Notes: a model not told the origin generated them from the letters alone. DNA of 15,756 bases from Hyphomicrobiaceae bacterium (GCA_021647535.1 JAKIUO010000058.1:1-15756); one strand, 5' to 3'. Numbered from the stretch's first letter, positions 6,407 through 13,478 are shown. A program made the numbers and translations.

Positions 6407-7162
6407 ATGGATGCGGAAATGGAAAAGCTGGAAAAAACGTCTCTTTTAGATAGTTTTTTTGACGTGGCCAAGGTGGTGGCCCTGGCTATCATGATTGCGC
6501 TGTTTATCAGGGTTTTTGCCTTTCAACCGTTCAATATTCCCTCTGGCTCGATGAAATCAACACTGCTGGTGGGCGATTATCTGTTTATATCCAAGTTCAG
6601 CTATGGCTATAGCCGCTATTCTTTTCCGTTTGATATGAAGCTGTTCAGGGGCCGTCTGTTTGGTTCCGCGCCGGCCCGTGGTGATGTTGCGGTTTTCCAT
6701 TATAAAAAGATCGATTACATCAAGCGTGTCATTGGCCTGCCAGGTGATCGTGTCCAGATGAAAGAAGGGCGGTTATATTTGAATGGCAAGCCTTTGGCGC
6801 GTAAATTGGCCAAGCCTTTCATCACAGAAGATTATTATGGTCATCAGCGCTCTGTGAAACGCTATATGGAGACCATGCCCAATGGCAAAACCTATCAAAC
6901 CCTGGACCTTGTTGAAAAAGGCAGTGGCGATAATACGGGTATGTTTACTGTGCCAGCGGGGCATTATTTCATGATGGGTGATAATCGCGATAATTCCAGT
7001 GACAGTCGGTTTAATGCACCTATCGGTTTCGTTCCGGCCGAAAATCTGATCGGCAAGGCGCAGTTCCTGTATTTCTCCAGCAAGGATATGTCGAGGAGTA
7101 AAAGCCTGCCTGACAAGTTTGGTATGGTGCGCTGGCGGCGTCTGTTTACAAGGATACATTAA
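6407..7162 (+). CDS. lepB: signal peptidase I (first of two tandem copies)
   Basis: Type I signal peptidase, an inner-membrane serine/lysine protease that releases exported proteins from their signal peptides. The 251-aa protein has one N-terminal transmembrane helix (about 20-38), then FNIPSGSMKSTLLVGDYLF with catalytic S48, RGDVAVF (91-97), YIKRVIGLPGD with catalytic K106, and GDNRDNSSDSR (191-201). All S26 boxes are present, so it should be active. The ATG at 6407 is preferred; GTG at 6404 is in frame directly before it, and GGAGGG (6392-6397) could serve either. The second copy starts 92 bp downstream, with extensive identity around the catalytic boxes and more divergence at residues 125-180 and at the C-terminus. 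Confidence 0.95.
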   Translation: MDAEMEKLEKTSLLDSFFDVAKVVALAIMIALFIRVFAFQPFNIPSGSMKSTLLVGDYLFISKFSYGYSRYSFPFDMKLFRGRLFGSAPARGDVAVFHYKKIDYIKRVIGLPGDRVQMKEGRLYLNGKPLARKLAKPFITEDYYGHQRSVKRYMETMPNGKTYQTLDLVEKGSGDNTGMFTVPAGHYFMMGDNRDNSSDSRFNAPIGFVPAENLIGKAQFLYFSSKDMSRSKSLPDKFGMVRWRRLFTRIH

Positions 7163-7254
7163 GACAGGGCTGGTGCATAAACTGTCAATGAGGTATCTAG
7201 GGGCGAACTCTAATTAATAATAATGGGAGGGGCAGGACCTTGGAAGGGCAAAAA

Positions 7255-8013
7255 ATGGCTGTGGAAGAGACCTCTGGGTCCAAAAAAGAAAAAAGCGAAT
7301 TGGCAGATACTATAAAAATTGTTGTGCACGCGCTTATTCTGGCTGTCCTCATTCGTATTTTTCTGTTTCAGCCCTTTAATATCCCTTCTGGTTCCATGAA
7401 GGGCACCTTGCTGGTTGGCGACTATCTGTTCGTCTCCAAATACAGCTATGGTTATTCGCGCTATTCTTTGCCGTTTAGTCCCAATCTGTTTTCAGGGCGT
7501 TTTCTGAGCGATAATCCAAAGCGTGGTGATGTTGCTGTTTTTAAAAATCCTTTTACCAAGGATGACTGGATCAAGCGGGTGATCGGCCTGCCTGGGGACG
7601 CCATCAAGATGACTGAAGGGGTGCTTTACATTAATGGCAAGCGCATACCGAAAAAACGGGTCAGCGACTTTTATGGTCGGGACCGTTTTGGCATCAAACG
7701 AAACATTCCGCGCTATGAAGAAACCCTGCCAAATGGCGTGCGCTATTTTGTCCTGGACGAACTGTCATCTGGGGAGCTTGACACAACGCGTGTCTACAAA
7801 GTGCCAGCTGGGCATTATTTCATGATGGGTGATAATCGTGATAATTCTACCGATAGTCGGGTGACAGAGGCCACAGGGCCGATCCCGTTGGAGAACTTTG
7901 TCGGTCGCGCTGATCGTTTGTTCTTCTCTGTTGATGAAGAGGGCAGTCTGCTGAAATTCTGGCGTTGGCCATTTGATATTCGCTGGTCGCGGATTTTTAA
8001 CGCAATTAAGTGA
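7255..8013 (+). CDS. lepB: signal peptidase I (second tandem copy)
   Basis: Second S26 signal peptidase, 252 aa, same topology: short charged N-terminus, one transmembrane helix (about 20-38), then NIPSGSMKGTLLVGDYLF with catalytic S47, RGDVAVFKNP, WIKRVIGLPGD with catalytic K107, and GDNRDNSTDSR (192-202). All catalytic boxes are intact, so this is not a decayed duplicate. The ATG at 7255 has GGAAGGG (7242-7248) 6 nt upstream; a TTG at 7240, preceded by GGGAGGGG (7225-7232), is a possible longer start. The segment between the lysine box and box E (about 120-180) differs clearly from copy 1, which would allow different substrate preference; that is inference. This lepB-rnc-era position is the usual place of the single lepB in related bacteria. 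Confidence 0.95.
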   Translation: MAVEETSGSKKEKSELADTIKIVVHALILAVLIRIFLFQPFNIPSGSMKGTLLVGDYLFVSKYSYGYSRYSLPFSPNLFSGRFLSDNPKRGDVAVFKNPFTKDDWIKRVIGLPGDAIKMTEGVLYINGKRIPKKRVSDFYGRDRFGIKRNIPRYEETLPNGVRYFVLDELSSGELDTTRVYKVPAGHYFMMGDNRDNSTDSRVTEATGPIPLENFVGRADRLFFSVDEEGSLLKFWRWPFDIRWSRIFNAIK

Positions 8014-8102
8014 TGCAAAATGGGGGTGTTCTGGTATAAGCAGTTAAAAATACACTTATATTAGAGAAATAAAGTGGTATAAACCCGATTTTGGACACAC
8101 TT

Positions 8103-8801
8103 ATGGGACTGACAGCTCTTCAGGACAGAATCGGATATGGTTTCAAGAATCGCAAACTGCTGGAAAAGGCAGTTATTCACGCCAGTGCGCGTGAACGCAA
8201 GCGCCAGGCCGAGGACAATGAACGGCTGGAATTTCTAGGCGATCGCGTCTTGGGGTTGACCATATCCGAGCTGTTATATGATGAATTTCCAAAAGCTCCT
8301 GAAGGGGAGTTGGCGCGCCGTTTTAATCGGCTGGTGCGCAAAGAGACATGTGCGCTTGTCTCTAAAGATATGGATTTAGGTAATCATCTCGTGCTTTCGC
8401 CATCTGAAAAAGCGGCTGGCGGCACCACAAATGTTAATATTCTGGGTGACGCTTGCGAAGCTGTGCTTGGGGCTGTTTTTATTGATGGTGGTTTTATTCA
8501 GGCCCGCGCCCTGATCCGTCGCTTTTGGGAGCCTTTGCTGCTCAAGGCGGAAGAAATCCCCATTGATCCCAAAACCGCTTTGCAGGAATGGGCGCAGGGT
8601 AATCAACTGAAACTGCCGCGCTATGTCGAAGTCTCGCGCACAGGACCAGATCATGAGCCGGTTTTTCTAATGCAGGTCATTGTCGAGCGCATTGCCCCGG
8701 AACAGGGACAGGGTTCTTCCAAGCGTATGGCCGAGCGTGAAGCCGCTGCCGCTTTGTTGATAAGAGAAGGCGTATGGAAAGAAAATCAGATCTATGAGTA
8801 A
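8103..8801 (+). CDS. rnc: ribonuclease III
   Basis: RNase III cuts double-stranded RNA, including the rRNA precursor and structured mRNAs. The 232-aa protein has the RNase III domain (about 5-150) with the signature NERLEFLGDRVLGL (39-52). E40, E43, D47, D116 and E119 occupy the places of the metal-binding residues. A double-stranded RNA-binding domain follows (about 155-225; PKTALQEWAQ and SSKRMAEREAAAALL). The ATG at 8103 is chosen; a TTG at 8091 would add four residues, and neither has a strong ribosome site, so the start is somewhat uncertain. The stop overlaps the era start by 8 bp, indicating translational coupling. A TATAAA at 8078-8083 in the 89-bp gap after lepB could be a -10 element, but no matching -35 was found. 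Confidence 0.95.
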   Translation: MGLTALQDRIGYGFKNRKLLEKAVIHASARERKRQAEDNERLEFLGDRVLGLTISELLYDEFPKAPEGELARRFNRLVRKETCALVSKDMDLGNHLVLSPSEKAAGGTTNVNILGDACEAVLGAVFIDGGFIQARALIRRFWEPLLLKAEEIPIDPKTALQEWAQGNQLKLPRYVEVSRTGPDHEPVFLMQVIVERIAPEQGQGSSKRMAEREAAAALLIREGVWKENQIYE

Positions 8802-9708
8802 TACTGATCGCTCGCAGCGGCGTTGTGGCTTCGTCACACTGATTGGTGCGCCAAACGCCGGGAAGTCTACACTGACAAACCGGCTAGTGGGAACCAAGGT
8901 ATCGATTGTCACCCATAAGGTGCAGACCACAAGGGCGCGTTTACGCGGTATCTTGATGGTAGGGGATGCGCAGGTCGTGCTGGTGGATACGCCAGGAATA
9001 TTTGCGCCGCGCCGCCGTCTTGATCGTGCTATGGTCGATGCCGCCTGGTCTGGTGCGCGCGAGGGCGATGTGGTTCTGTTTATGGTGGATGTGGAGCGGG
9101 GCCTGAACAAGGATGCCGAGCGCATCTTGAAAGGGCTTGGCACACTCAACGGCATCAAGGCACTGATCCTCAACAAGATTGACAGGTCGGGCAAGGATAA
9201 ATTGCTGGAGCTGACGGCGCAGATTGGTGAGTTGGCGCAGTTTGATCAAACCTTCATGATTTCGGCCCTGCGTGGTCACGGCGTTGAAGATCTTAAAAAT
9301 TATCTGGTGGAAAGAATGCCGCTTGGTCCCTGGCATTTCCCGGACGATCAATTGGTAGACGCCCCCATGATGTTGACAGCGGCAGAAATTACCCGTGAGA
9401 AAATTTATTTGCGATTACATCAGGAATTGCCTTACGCATCGACCGTCGAGACAACCTCGTGGAAAAATCTCGATAATGGCTCTGTGCGCATCGAGCAGAC
9501 AATTTTTGTAGAGCGCGATAGTCAGAAAATGATCGTGCTGGGTAAGGGCGGGCGCTCCATCAAGGCCATTTCGCAAGAAAGCCGTCATGAACTGTCTGAA
9601 ATCCTCGACGTGACGGTGCATCTGTTCCTGTTCGTCAAGGTGCGCGAGAATTGGGGGGATGATCCTGAGCGCTATCGCGGCATCGGGCTGGATTTTCCAA
9701 AGAATTAA
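8794..9708 (+). CDS. era: GTPase Era
   Basis: Era is an essential GTPase that binds the 3' end of 16S rRNA and assists 30S subunit maturation. 304 aa, normal length. GTP-binding motifs: GAPNAGKS (18-25), switch I with VQTTR (43-47), DTPG (65-68), NKID (127-130) and SALRG (157-161). The KH RNA-binding domain has the GKGGRSIK loop (250-257), preceded by the family block HQELPYASTVE (209-219). The ATG lies inside the end of rnc (ATGAGTAA, 8794-8801), so translation probably depends on ribosomes finishing rnc; no good separate ribosome site is visible. rnc-era-recO is the standard bacterial order. Two adjacent hairpins and a T-run at 9757-9805 follow. Confidence 0.97.
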   Translation: MSNTDRSQRRCGFVTLIGAPNAGKSTLTNRLVGTKVSIVTHKVQTTRARLRGILMVGDAQVVLVDTPGIFAPRRRLDRAMVDAAWSGAREGDVVLFMVDVERGLNKDAERILKGLGTLNGIKALILNKIDRSGKDKLLELTAQIGELAQFDQTFMISALRGHGVEDLKNYLVERMPLGPWHFPDDQLVDAPMMLTAAEITREKIYLRLHQELPYASTVETTSWKNLDNGSVRIEQTIFVERDSQKMIVLGKGGRSIKAISQESRHELSEILDVTVHLFLFVKVRENWGDDPERYRGIGLDFPKN

Positions 9709-9931
9709 ATGCCCTCGCTGGCCTCTTTTTATCTATGAGATTTGGCAGCCTTGCAGCTGGCACTGGGGACTAGTGGCCAGACCCCAATTTTGGGGAATGT
9801 TTTTTCAAATATCGAATACATCTTCTACAAACAGGGTGCAGGGACTAGTCCTTGCCGCCCGCTGCGCAAGCGGCCCGACTGCCAGACCGGCTCGGTCCGG
9901 CGAGGTCATTTTCTTCAACAAGGAACGTGCC
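9709..9931. other. era-recO intergenic region
   Basis: 223 bp without a supported gene. The frame that runs through it into RecO gives a composition unlike the RecO family. The left half contains two hairpins and a T-run (see terminator). The right half is GC-rich, with a palindrome GGACTAGTCC (9842-9851), short stems CCGCT/AGCGG and GACCG/CGGTC, and a repeat of GGACTAGT (9767-9774 and 9842-9849). No promoter could be assigned with confidence, though recO would need one if the terminator works. Confidence 0.5.
9757..9805 (+). terminator. double-hairpin terminator after era
   Basis: A first hairpin (CTGGCACT 9757-9764 with AGT-g-GCCAG 9772-9780, one bulge) is followed at once by CCCCAA/TTGGGG (9782-9787 / 9790-9795). 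AATG and then a run of six T (9800-9805) come next. The inner loop of the second hairpin must open to about 4-6 nt. It is well placed to end the lepB-rnc-era transcript. Confidence 0.5.
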
Positions 9932-10666
9932 ATGCAATGGAGCGATGAAGGCATCATCATTTCCACCCGCCGCCATGGCGAGAGTAGTGTCATTGTCGAG
10001 CTATTGACAAAGGAGCATGGGCGTCATGCAGGCATGGTGCGTGGCGGGCGGGGCAAGCGTCATCGGCCCGTTTTGCTGCTGGGCAACAGGGTGTTGGCGG
10101 ACTGGAAAGCGCGGTTATCAGAGCATTTGGGGATGTATGCTCTGGAGCCAGTGGAGTTGCGGGCGGCTCTTATTATGGAAGATTCTTTAAGATTGCTGGC
10201 TTTGCAGTCTGTTTGTGCGCTTACCAGGTTCATTGCCGAGCGCGAACCTCACCCTTACCTGTTCGAGGCCACAGAATTGCTGATTGCGGCATTGGTTAGC
10301 AAGAGTGAACCATGGCAATCCATGCTGGTCATCTGGGAGCTGGGGTTGTTGGGTGAGCTTGGCTATGGGCTTGATTTGTCGAATTGCGCGTCCACCGGCA
10401 CGGTAAATGATCTTATCTATGTATCACCGCGTAGCGGTCGGGCGGTTAGCGCTTTGGCCGGGGAGCCTTATAAGGACAAGCTGCTTGGCTTACCGCCTTT
10501 TCTGATTTCTGAAAACAGGTGCCCGGGGGAGGTTAGCGCAAAGGATGTGTGTGCAGGGCTGAAATTAACGCGCTACTTTCTTGAAAAAAACATGCCTGAA
10601 GCAGGAGATGAGCCGTTGCCCCGATATCGCTATATATTTGAGGAGCGTTTCGTTTCAGCTCTGTGA
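9932..10666 (+). CDS. recO: DNA repair protein RecO
   Basis: RecO works with RecR (and RecF) to load RecA on SSB-coated single-stranded DNA and anneals complementary strands. The N-terminus MQWSDEGIIISTRRHGESSVIVELLTKEHG is the typical RecO OB-fold start, followed by GMVRGGRGKRHRPVLLLGN. The C-terminal helical part includes WELGLLGELGYGLDLSNC and YVSPRSGRAVSA. 244 aa, normal length. The ATG at 9932 is fixed by the motif and by AAGGAA at 9920-9925; the frame stays open far upstream, but that extension does not look like RecO. Only one cysteine remains in the region where zinc-binding RecO proteins carry several, which is usual for alphaproteobacterial members. It ends 11 bp before a strong bidirectional terminator. 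Confidence 0.94.
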   Translation: MQWSDEGIIISTRRHGESSVIVELLTKEHGRHAGMVRGGRGKRHRPVLLLGNRVLADWKARLSEHLGMYALEPVELRAALIMEDSLRLLALQSVCALTRFIAEREPHPYLFEATELLIAALVSKSEPWQSMLVIWELGLLGELGYGLDLSNCASTGTVNDLIYVSPRSGRAVSALAGEPYKDKLLGLPPFLISENRCPGEVSAKDVCAGLKLTRYFLEKNMPEAGDEPLPRYRYIFEERFVSAL

Positions 10667-10671
10667 GGTGC

Positions 10672-10708
10672 AAAAAAACGCCCTGCCAACAAAGGGCAGG
10701 GCGTTCTT
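10672..10708. terminator. bidirectional terminator between recO and the DUF2147 gene
   Basis: AACGCCCTGCC (10677-10687) and GGCAGGGCGTT (10695-10705) form an 11-bp perfect stem with a 7-nt loop. A run of seven A precedes it (10672-10678, a T-run on the minus strand), and TTCTT ends it on the plus strand. It lies between two convergent genes and is strongest for the minus-strand one. Confidence 0.88.
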
Positions 10709-10730
10709 AATGTGTGTTGTGAGCTAAAGC

Positions 10731-11108
10731 TTACTTCACGCGTACGAATGTGCCTTCGGCAACAGTACCGCCTGAAGAACCTTTCATGACAACTTTGTCA
10801 TTGCCTTCCATTTTCAGCTGGGTTTTGTAAGTTTTGCCGTCTTTTGGATGGCAGATGTCGCCTGTTCCAGTGTTGGAATCAACTTTGACCATTTTGGAAA
10901 GGATCATTTTTCCACCGCATTTGCTGTCGCCTTTGACGACTTTGGCGCAAAGCTCAGTTTCGGCACAACGGCTCACTTCAACGTGAGTGCCTTCCCAGTC
11001 CCAAACACCGACGACTTTATCAAAGTCAGCGTCAGCTGTCTGAGCTGCTGCTGGAGCTGAAACGAGTGCCAGAGCACCAAGAGCAAGTATTGCTGAACGA
11101 ATTTTCAT
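10731..11108 (-). CDS. secreted DUF2147-like protein
   Basis: 125-aa protein with a clear Sec signal peptide: MKIRS, a hydrophobic core AILALGALALVS, and a probable signal peptidase I cut after APAAA or AQA near residue 22-24. The mature part shows VVGVWDWEGTHVEVSRC, ELCAKVV, GDICHPKDGKTYKTQLKME and a final GTFVRVK. This fits the small beta-barrel DUF2147 pattern (W near the start, a cysteine pair, DP-x-DGKxY, closing strand). Four cysteines (48, 54, 64, 86) could make disulfides in the periplasm. No biochemical function is established for the family. The ribosome site is GAGAGGG (11120-11114, minus). Its terminator is the shared hairpin at 10672-10708. A 7-bp palindrome lies 30 bp upstream. 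It would be a client of the signal peptidases encoded nearby, like any exported protein. Confidence 0.75.
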   Translation of the reverse strand: MKIRSAILALGALALVSAPAAAQTADADFDKVVGVWDWEGTHVEVSRCAETELCAKVVKGDSKCGGKMILSKMVKVDSNTGTGDICHPKDGKTYKTQLKMEGNDKVVMKGSSGGTVAEGTFVRVK

Positions 11109-11453
11109 GTTTTCCCTCTCTAAAGTTTACAATAATGAACCAGCCAAATGGCTGGTCATCACATTTTAATTTAAGATCAGCTCTTCAGTCATACATCAGA
11201 TATAATCGCTTATATATGGCGCACAACCTCACGAGATTGAGTGGCATAACCTCCTCACCAATCTTGTGTTAACCATAACAGAATTTGTTCTGTACGCAAG
11301 ACCATTTAATAAAATATTACTGTTGATAGATTTTTAAACTGCCTTATTGCTGCCCGATTCAAGTAATCAGAGGCGTGCATATTTGCATGTATACATTGTT
11401 GAATATATTTGGGAGGGGGAGGCGGTGTGCTGGGATATAAACAGCTAGAAAAA
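11109..11453. other. spacer between two minus-strand genes
   Basis: About 345 bp of AT-rich DNA with no supported gene. It holds the promoter region of the DUF2147 gene, including the dyad 11139-11156, and further dyads ATATAA-TCGC-TTATAT (11200-11215), AGATTG/CAATCT with an inner GTG/CAC (11234-11264), and ACAGAA-TTTG-TTCTGT (11278-11293). A purine-rich GGGAGGGGGAGG stretch occurs around 11411-11422 but is not followed by a credible start. Confidence 0.5.
11139..11156 (-). promoter_or_regulatory. palindrome in the DUF2147 promoter region
   Basis: ACCAGCC-AAAT-GGCTGGT is a 7-bp perfect dyad 30 bp before the start codon. Read on the minus strand, a weak ATGACC...CATTAT pair (4/6 each, 16-nt spacing) would place the dyad inside the promoter spacer, as an operator. 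If transcription starts further upstream it would instead be a leader hairpin. Either role is inferred. Confidence 0.4.
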
Positions 11454-11485
11454 CTGAAGCCACCAGCAGGTGCCGATGGCTTCAG
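11449..11485 (-). terminator. terminator of the small membrane-protein gene
   Basis: On the minus strand CTGAAGCCA (11485-11477) pairs with TGGCTTCAG (11462-11454) in a 9-bp perfect stem with a 14-nt loop. It is followed by TTTTT (complement of 11453-11449) and CTAGC. It begins 24 bp after the stop of the 11509-11880 gene. Confidence 0.75.
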
Positions 11486-11508
11486 GAGATTGCGTGTTGG
11501 TTTGGTAT

Positions 11509-11880
11509 TTAGGCTTCGACGACATCAGAGGAGCGATTGCCTGCCAGAATATAAATCAGGCCGATCACCATTGCCCCAAGACCAAGCTGCCAGAAGCGGA
11601 TCAGAATGAATTCAAATTTGTTTTCATCACCAAGATTGAGGGAGGGAGCGGCACCCAGATACCAGCCTGCCAGTTCGCAGGCAAAAAAGAAGCCAGCGAC
11701 ATATAGCAGGATCTTGCCCATCAGGCCCGCCAGTCCGCCCATGGAGCCCGTTACCAAATTCATGATGACGAAGAGCACGCCAAGCGCGGCAATCACCACT
11801 CCTATATAAGACACGTAAATCATATATGGCATGACTGCTGACATCATTGCCAGCATCACGTCTTTAATCATTGCTTCCAT
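11509..11880 (-). CDS. small integral membrane protein, unknown function
   Basis: I do not recognise this gene. It encodes 123 aa with three hydrophobic segments: about 7-44 (rich in M, V, I; probably one long or two short helices, with an SYIGVVIAALGVLFVIMNLV core), about 50-75 (GLAGLMGKILLYVAGFFFACELAGWYLG) and about 93-113 (RFWQLGLGAMVIGLIYILAG). The tail NRSSDVVEA is short and polar. It is a real gene by several signs: GGAG of GGGAGAAAAGA 7 nt before the ATG, a proper terminator after the stop, and a promoter-like region upstream. There is no signal peptide cleavage site and no catalytic motif. It stands alone between two other single genes, so context gives no role. Confidence 0.7.
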   Translation of the reverse strand: MEAMIKDVMLAMMSAVMPYMIYVSYIGVVIAALGVLFVIMNLVTGSMGGLAGLMGKILLYVAGFFFACELAGWYLGAAPSLNLGDENKFEFILIRFWQLGLGAMVIGLIYILAGNRSSDVVEA

Positions 11881-11898
11881 TCTTTTCTCCCAATTTTT

Positions 11899-11926
11899 AT
11901 TGCAGATGCGCTATTTTTTTTCACAA
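11899..11926 (-). promoter_or_regulatory. candidate promoter for the small membrane-protein gene
   Basis: On the minus strand TTGTGA (-35, about 11926-11921, within the proximal repeat copy), 16 nt, then TGCAAT (-10, 11904-11899); 4/6 matches each. The spacer begins with an A-tract. It would leave a very short leader of roughly 12-15 nt before the ATG at 11880. Confidence 0.3.
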
Positions 11927-11953
11927 GCACACTCTGTTTTTTCACAAGCACAC
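11916..11953. repeat. two 17-bp direct repeats, 21-bp period
   Basis: TTTTTTCACAAGCACAC occurs at 11916-11932 and again at 11937-11953, separated by TCTG. The 21-bp period is two helical turns, as in tandem activator sites. The pair lies 36-73 bp upstream of the minus-strand membrane-protein start and 190-225 bp upstream of ald. A slippage duplication is the simpler alternative. Confidence 0.9.
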
Positions 11954-12064
11954 AGGGAGAAGATCGCTAGAATTATAATTAGTTATTCATTTCAATGCGA
12001 TGGCAGCTGGTTACAGTGCGCCCCCTGACCTTTTCCCTCGTGCAAGCCAGACTAACATGATTGA

Positions 12065-12094
12065 TTGGCTATCAAAAGGGTAAAGAGCTAAAAA
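12065..12094 (+). promoter_or_regulatory. candidate promoter for ald
   Basis: TTGGCT (12065-12070), an 18-nt spacer and TAAAAA (12089-12094) give a weak sigma70-like site with a start near 12101. A hairpin GCTAACAG-GG-CTGTTGGC (12100-12117, one T-G pair) then lies at the beginning of the leader. No divergent Lrp/AsnC regulator gene, the usual ald partner, is present nearby. Confidence 0.3.
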
Positions 12095-12140
12095 TATGCG
12101 CTAACAGGGCTGTTGGCTCTCAACAAGAAGGAATTTTCTT

Positions 12141-13229
12141 ATGCTTATCGGAGTCCCCAAAGAGATCAAGAATCACGAATATCGGGTCGGCCTGACCCCG
12201 ACAAGCGTTTTTGAGCTGACCTCAAGGGGACATGAGGTGCTGGTGCAGCATGATGCGGCGCTGGAAACGGGTATTTCCAATGCTGATTATAAAAAGGTTG
12301 GCGCAAGCATTGTCACTTCGGCAAAGGAAATATTTGAGCGGGCCGAGCTGATCATCAAGGTCAAGGAGCCACAATTGTCGGAATGTGCCTTGTTGCGCGA
12401 GGGCCAGACCCTGTTCACGTTCCTGCATCTGGCCAATGATCCACGCCAGACCCGTGCCCTGATGGCCTCGGGAGCGACCGCCATTGCCTATGAAATGGTT
12501 ACGGACACTTACGGAGGTTTGCCCCTGCTGGCTCCGATGAGCGAAGTTGCGGGTCGTATGTCGGTGCAGGCGGGGGCGCATTGTCTGGAAATGGAAACGG
12601 GCGGCGCTGGGCTATTGCTCGGTGGTGTTTCGGGGGTGCAGGTGGCAGAGGTCGTTGTGCTTGGCGGGGGTACAGCTGGCATGAATGCGGCGCGTATGGC
12701 CATGGGACTGGGGGCGCACGTCTCGGTGCTTGATATATCCTTGTCGCGCCTTGCCGAACTAGATCTGGCCCTTGGCACCTCGCTCAATACCGTATTTTCA
12801 ACCAGAAAGCATATTGAAGACTATGTCACCAGGGCGGATCTGCTGATTGGTGCGGTGCTGGTGCCAGGAGAGAGCGCGCCAAAACTTGTCTCAAAGGAGT
12901 TGGTCAAGGCGATGAAACGCGGTGCGGCCATTGTCGATATCGCTATTGATCAGGGGGGCTGTATCGCCACTTCTCGTCCAACAACCCATGCCGAGCCGAC
13001 TTATATCAAATATGGGGTGGTGCACTATTGCGTGACCAATATGCCTGGAGCTGTGGCGGGCACATCTAAAGCTGCCCTTAATAATGCAACACTACCCTTT
13101 ATTTTGAAGATGGCGGATCAGGGAATCGGTCAGGCGCTAAAAACGGATCAAAACCTGTCGAATGGTGTCAATATTAAGGCGGGCGAGATCGTTTCCGAGG
13201 TCATAAGACAGGCAATGGGAAACGGATAG
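12141..13229 (+). CDS. ald: alanine dehydrogenase
   Basis: Ald catalyses L-alanine + NAD+ + H2O to pyruvate + NH4+ + NADH, reversibly; it lets cells use alanine as carbon and nitrogen source or fix ammonium. The 362-aa sequence matches the family along its length: MLIGVPKEIKNHEYRVGLTP with R15, KVKEP with K75, FTFLHLA with H96, the nucleotide-binding GGGTAGMNAA (175-184) with D198 ending the second strand (VSVLD), DIAIDQGG with D270, and VTNMPGAVAGTSKAALNNATLPF. K75, H96 and D270 fall at the same numbers as the catalytic residues of the Mycobacterium tuberculosis enzyme. The first glycine-rich loop has TA in place of the usual VV, a conservative change. AAGGAA at 12128-12133 is 7 nt before the ATG. 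It appears to be a single-gene transcript; no strong terminator was seen right after it. Confidence 0.96.
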   Translation: MLIGVPKEIKNHEYRVGLTPTSVFELTSRGHEVLVQHDAALETGISNADYKKVGASIVTSAKEIFERAELIIKVKEPQLSECALLREGQTLFTFLHLANDPRQTRALMASGATAIAYEMVTDTYGGLPLLAPMSEVAGRMSVQAGAHCLEMETGGAGLLLGGVSGVQVAEVVVLGGGTAGMNAARMAMGLGAHVSVLDISLSRLAELDLALGTSLNTVFSTRKHIEDYVTRADLLIGAVLVPGESAPKLVSKELVKAMKRGAAIVDIAIDQGGCIATSRPTTHAEPTYIKYGVVHYCVTNMPGAVAGTSKAALNNATLPFILKMADQGIGQALKTDQNLSNGVNIKAGEIVSEVIRQAMGNG

Positions 13230-13296
13230 AATTTTTAAATATCTAAATTATATGAGAAAAACAAGTTTTCCAGATGTTGCATCGTTAAGCAACAGT

Positions 13297-13327
13297 TTGT
13301 CACATGCAAAGCTGCGAATGTTATGAT
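13297..13327 (+). promoter_or_regulatory. candidate promoter of the small-protein unit
   Basis: TTGTCA (13297-13302) and TATGAT (13322-13327) are each 5/6 matches to consensus, but the spacer is 19 nt, longer than ideal. Transcription would begin near 13334, leaving a leader of about 175 nt before the 43-aa gene. Confidence 0.35.
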
Positions 13328-13380
13328 AGATTGAACGTCGGCATTATCGCTTGTTAGGAAATAGGTGGTAGAGTCGGTGT

Positions 13381-13478
13381 TCCCTCAGATATGAGGGGCT
13401 AGGCTGTCTTCCTTGCGGAACGCAGCTTGTGTGATGCACCCTTGATCGGGCAATTAACATGAAAAAGCCTGGTGCATC
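13381..13478 (+). ncRNA. structured leader RNA with three stems (unknown class)
   Basis: Three consecutive stems can be drawn by hand. The first is CCCTCA-GATA-TGAGGG (13382-13397). The second is GCTGTCTTCC-TTGC-GGAACGCAGC (13403-13426), with one C-C mismatch and one T-G pair. The third is GATGCACC (13433-13440) with GGTGCATC (13471-13478), enclosing a 30-nt loop that holds the ATG of the 17-codon ORF. The density of perfect short stems in about 100 nt suggests a folded RNA. I could not match it to a riboswitch, 6S RNA or SRP RNA that I know. It may be a 5' leader or a separate small RNA. Confidence 0.4.

Noticed and set aside
9659..9931. 91-codon N-terminal extension of RecO
   Set aside because: RecO proteins begin at the MQWSDEGIII segment; the extension is tryptophan/cysteine-rich, overlaps the end of era, passes through a terminator, and a good ribosome site precedes 9932.
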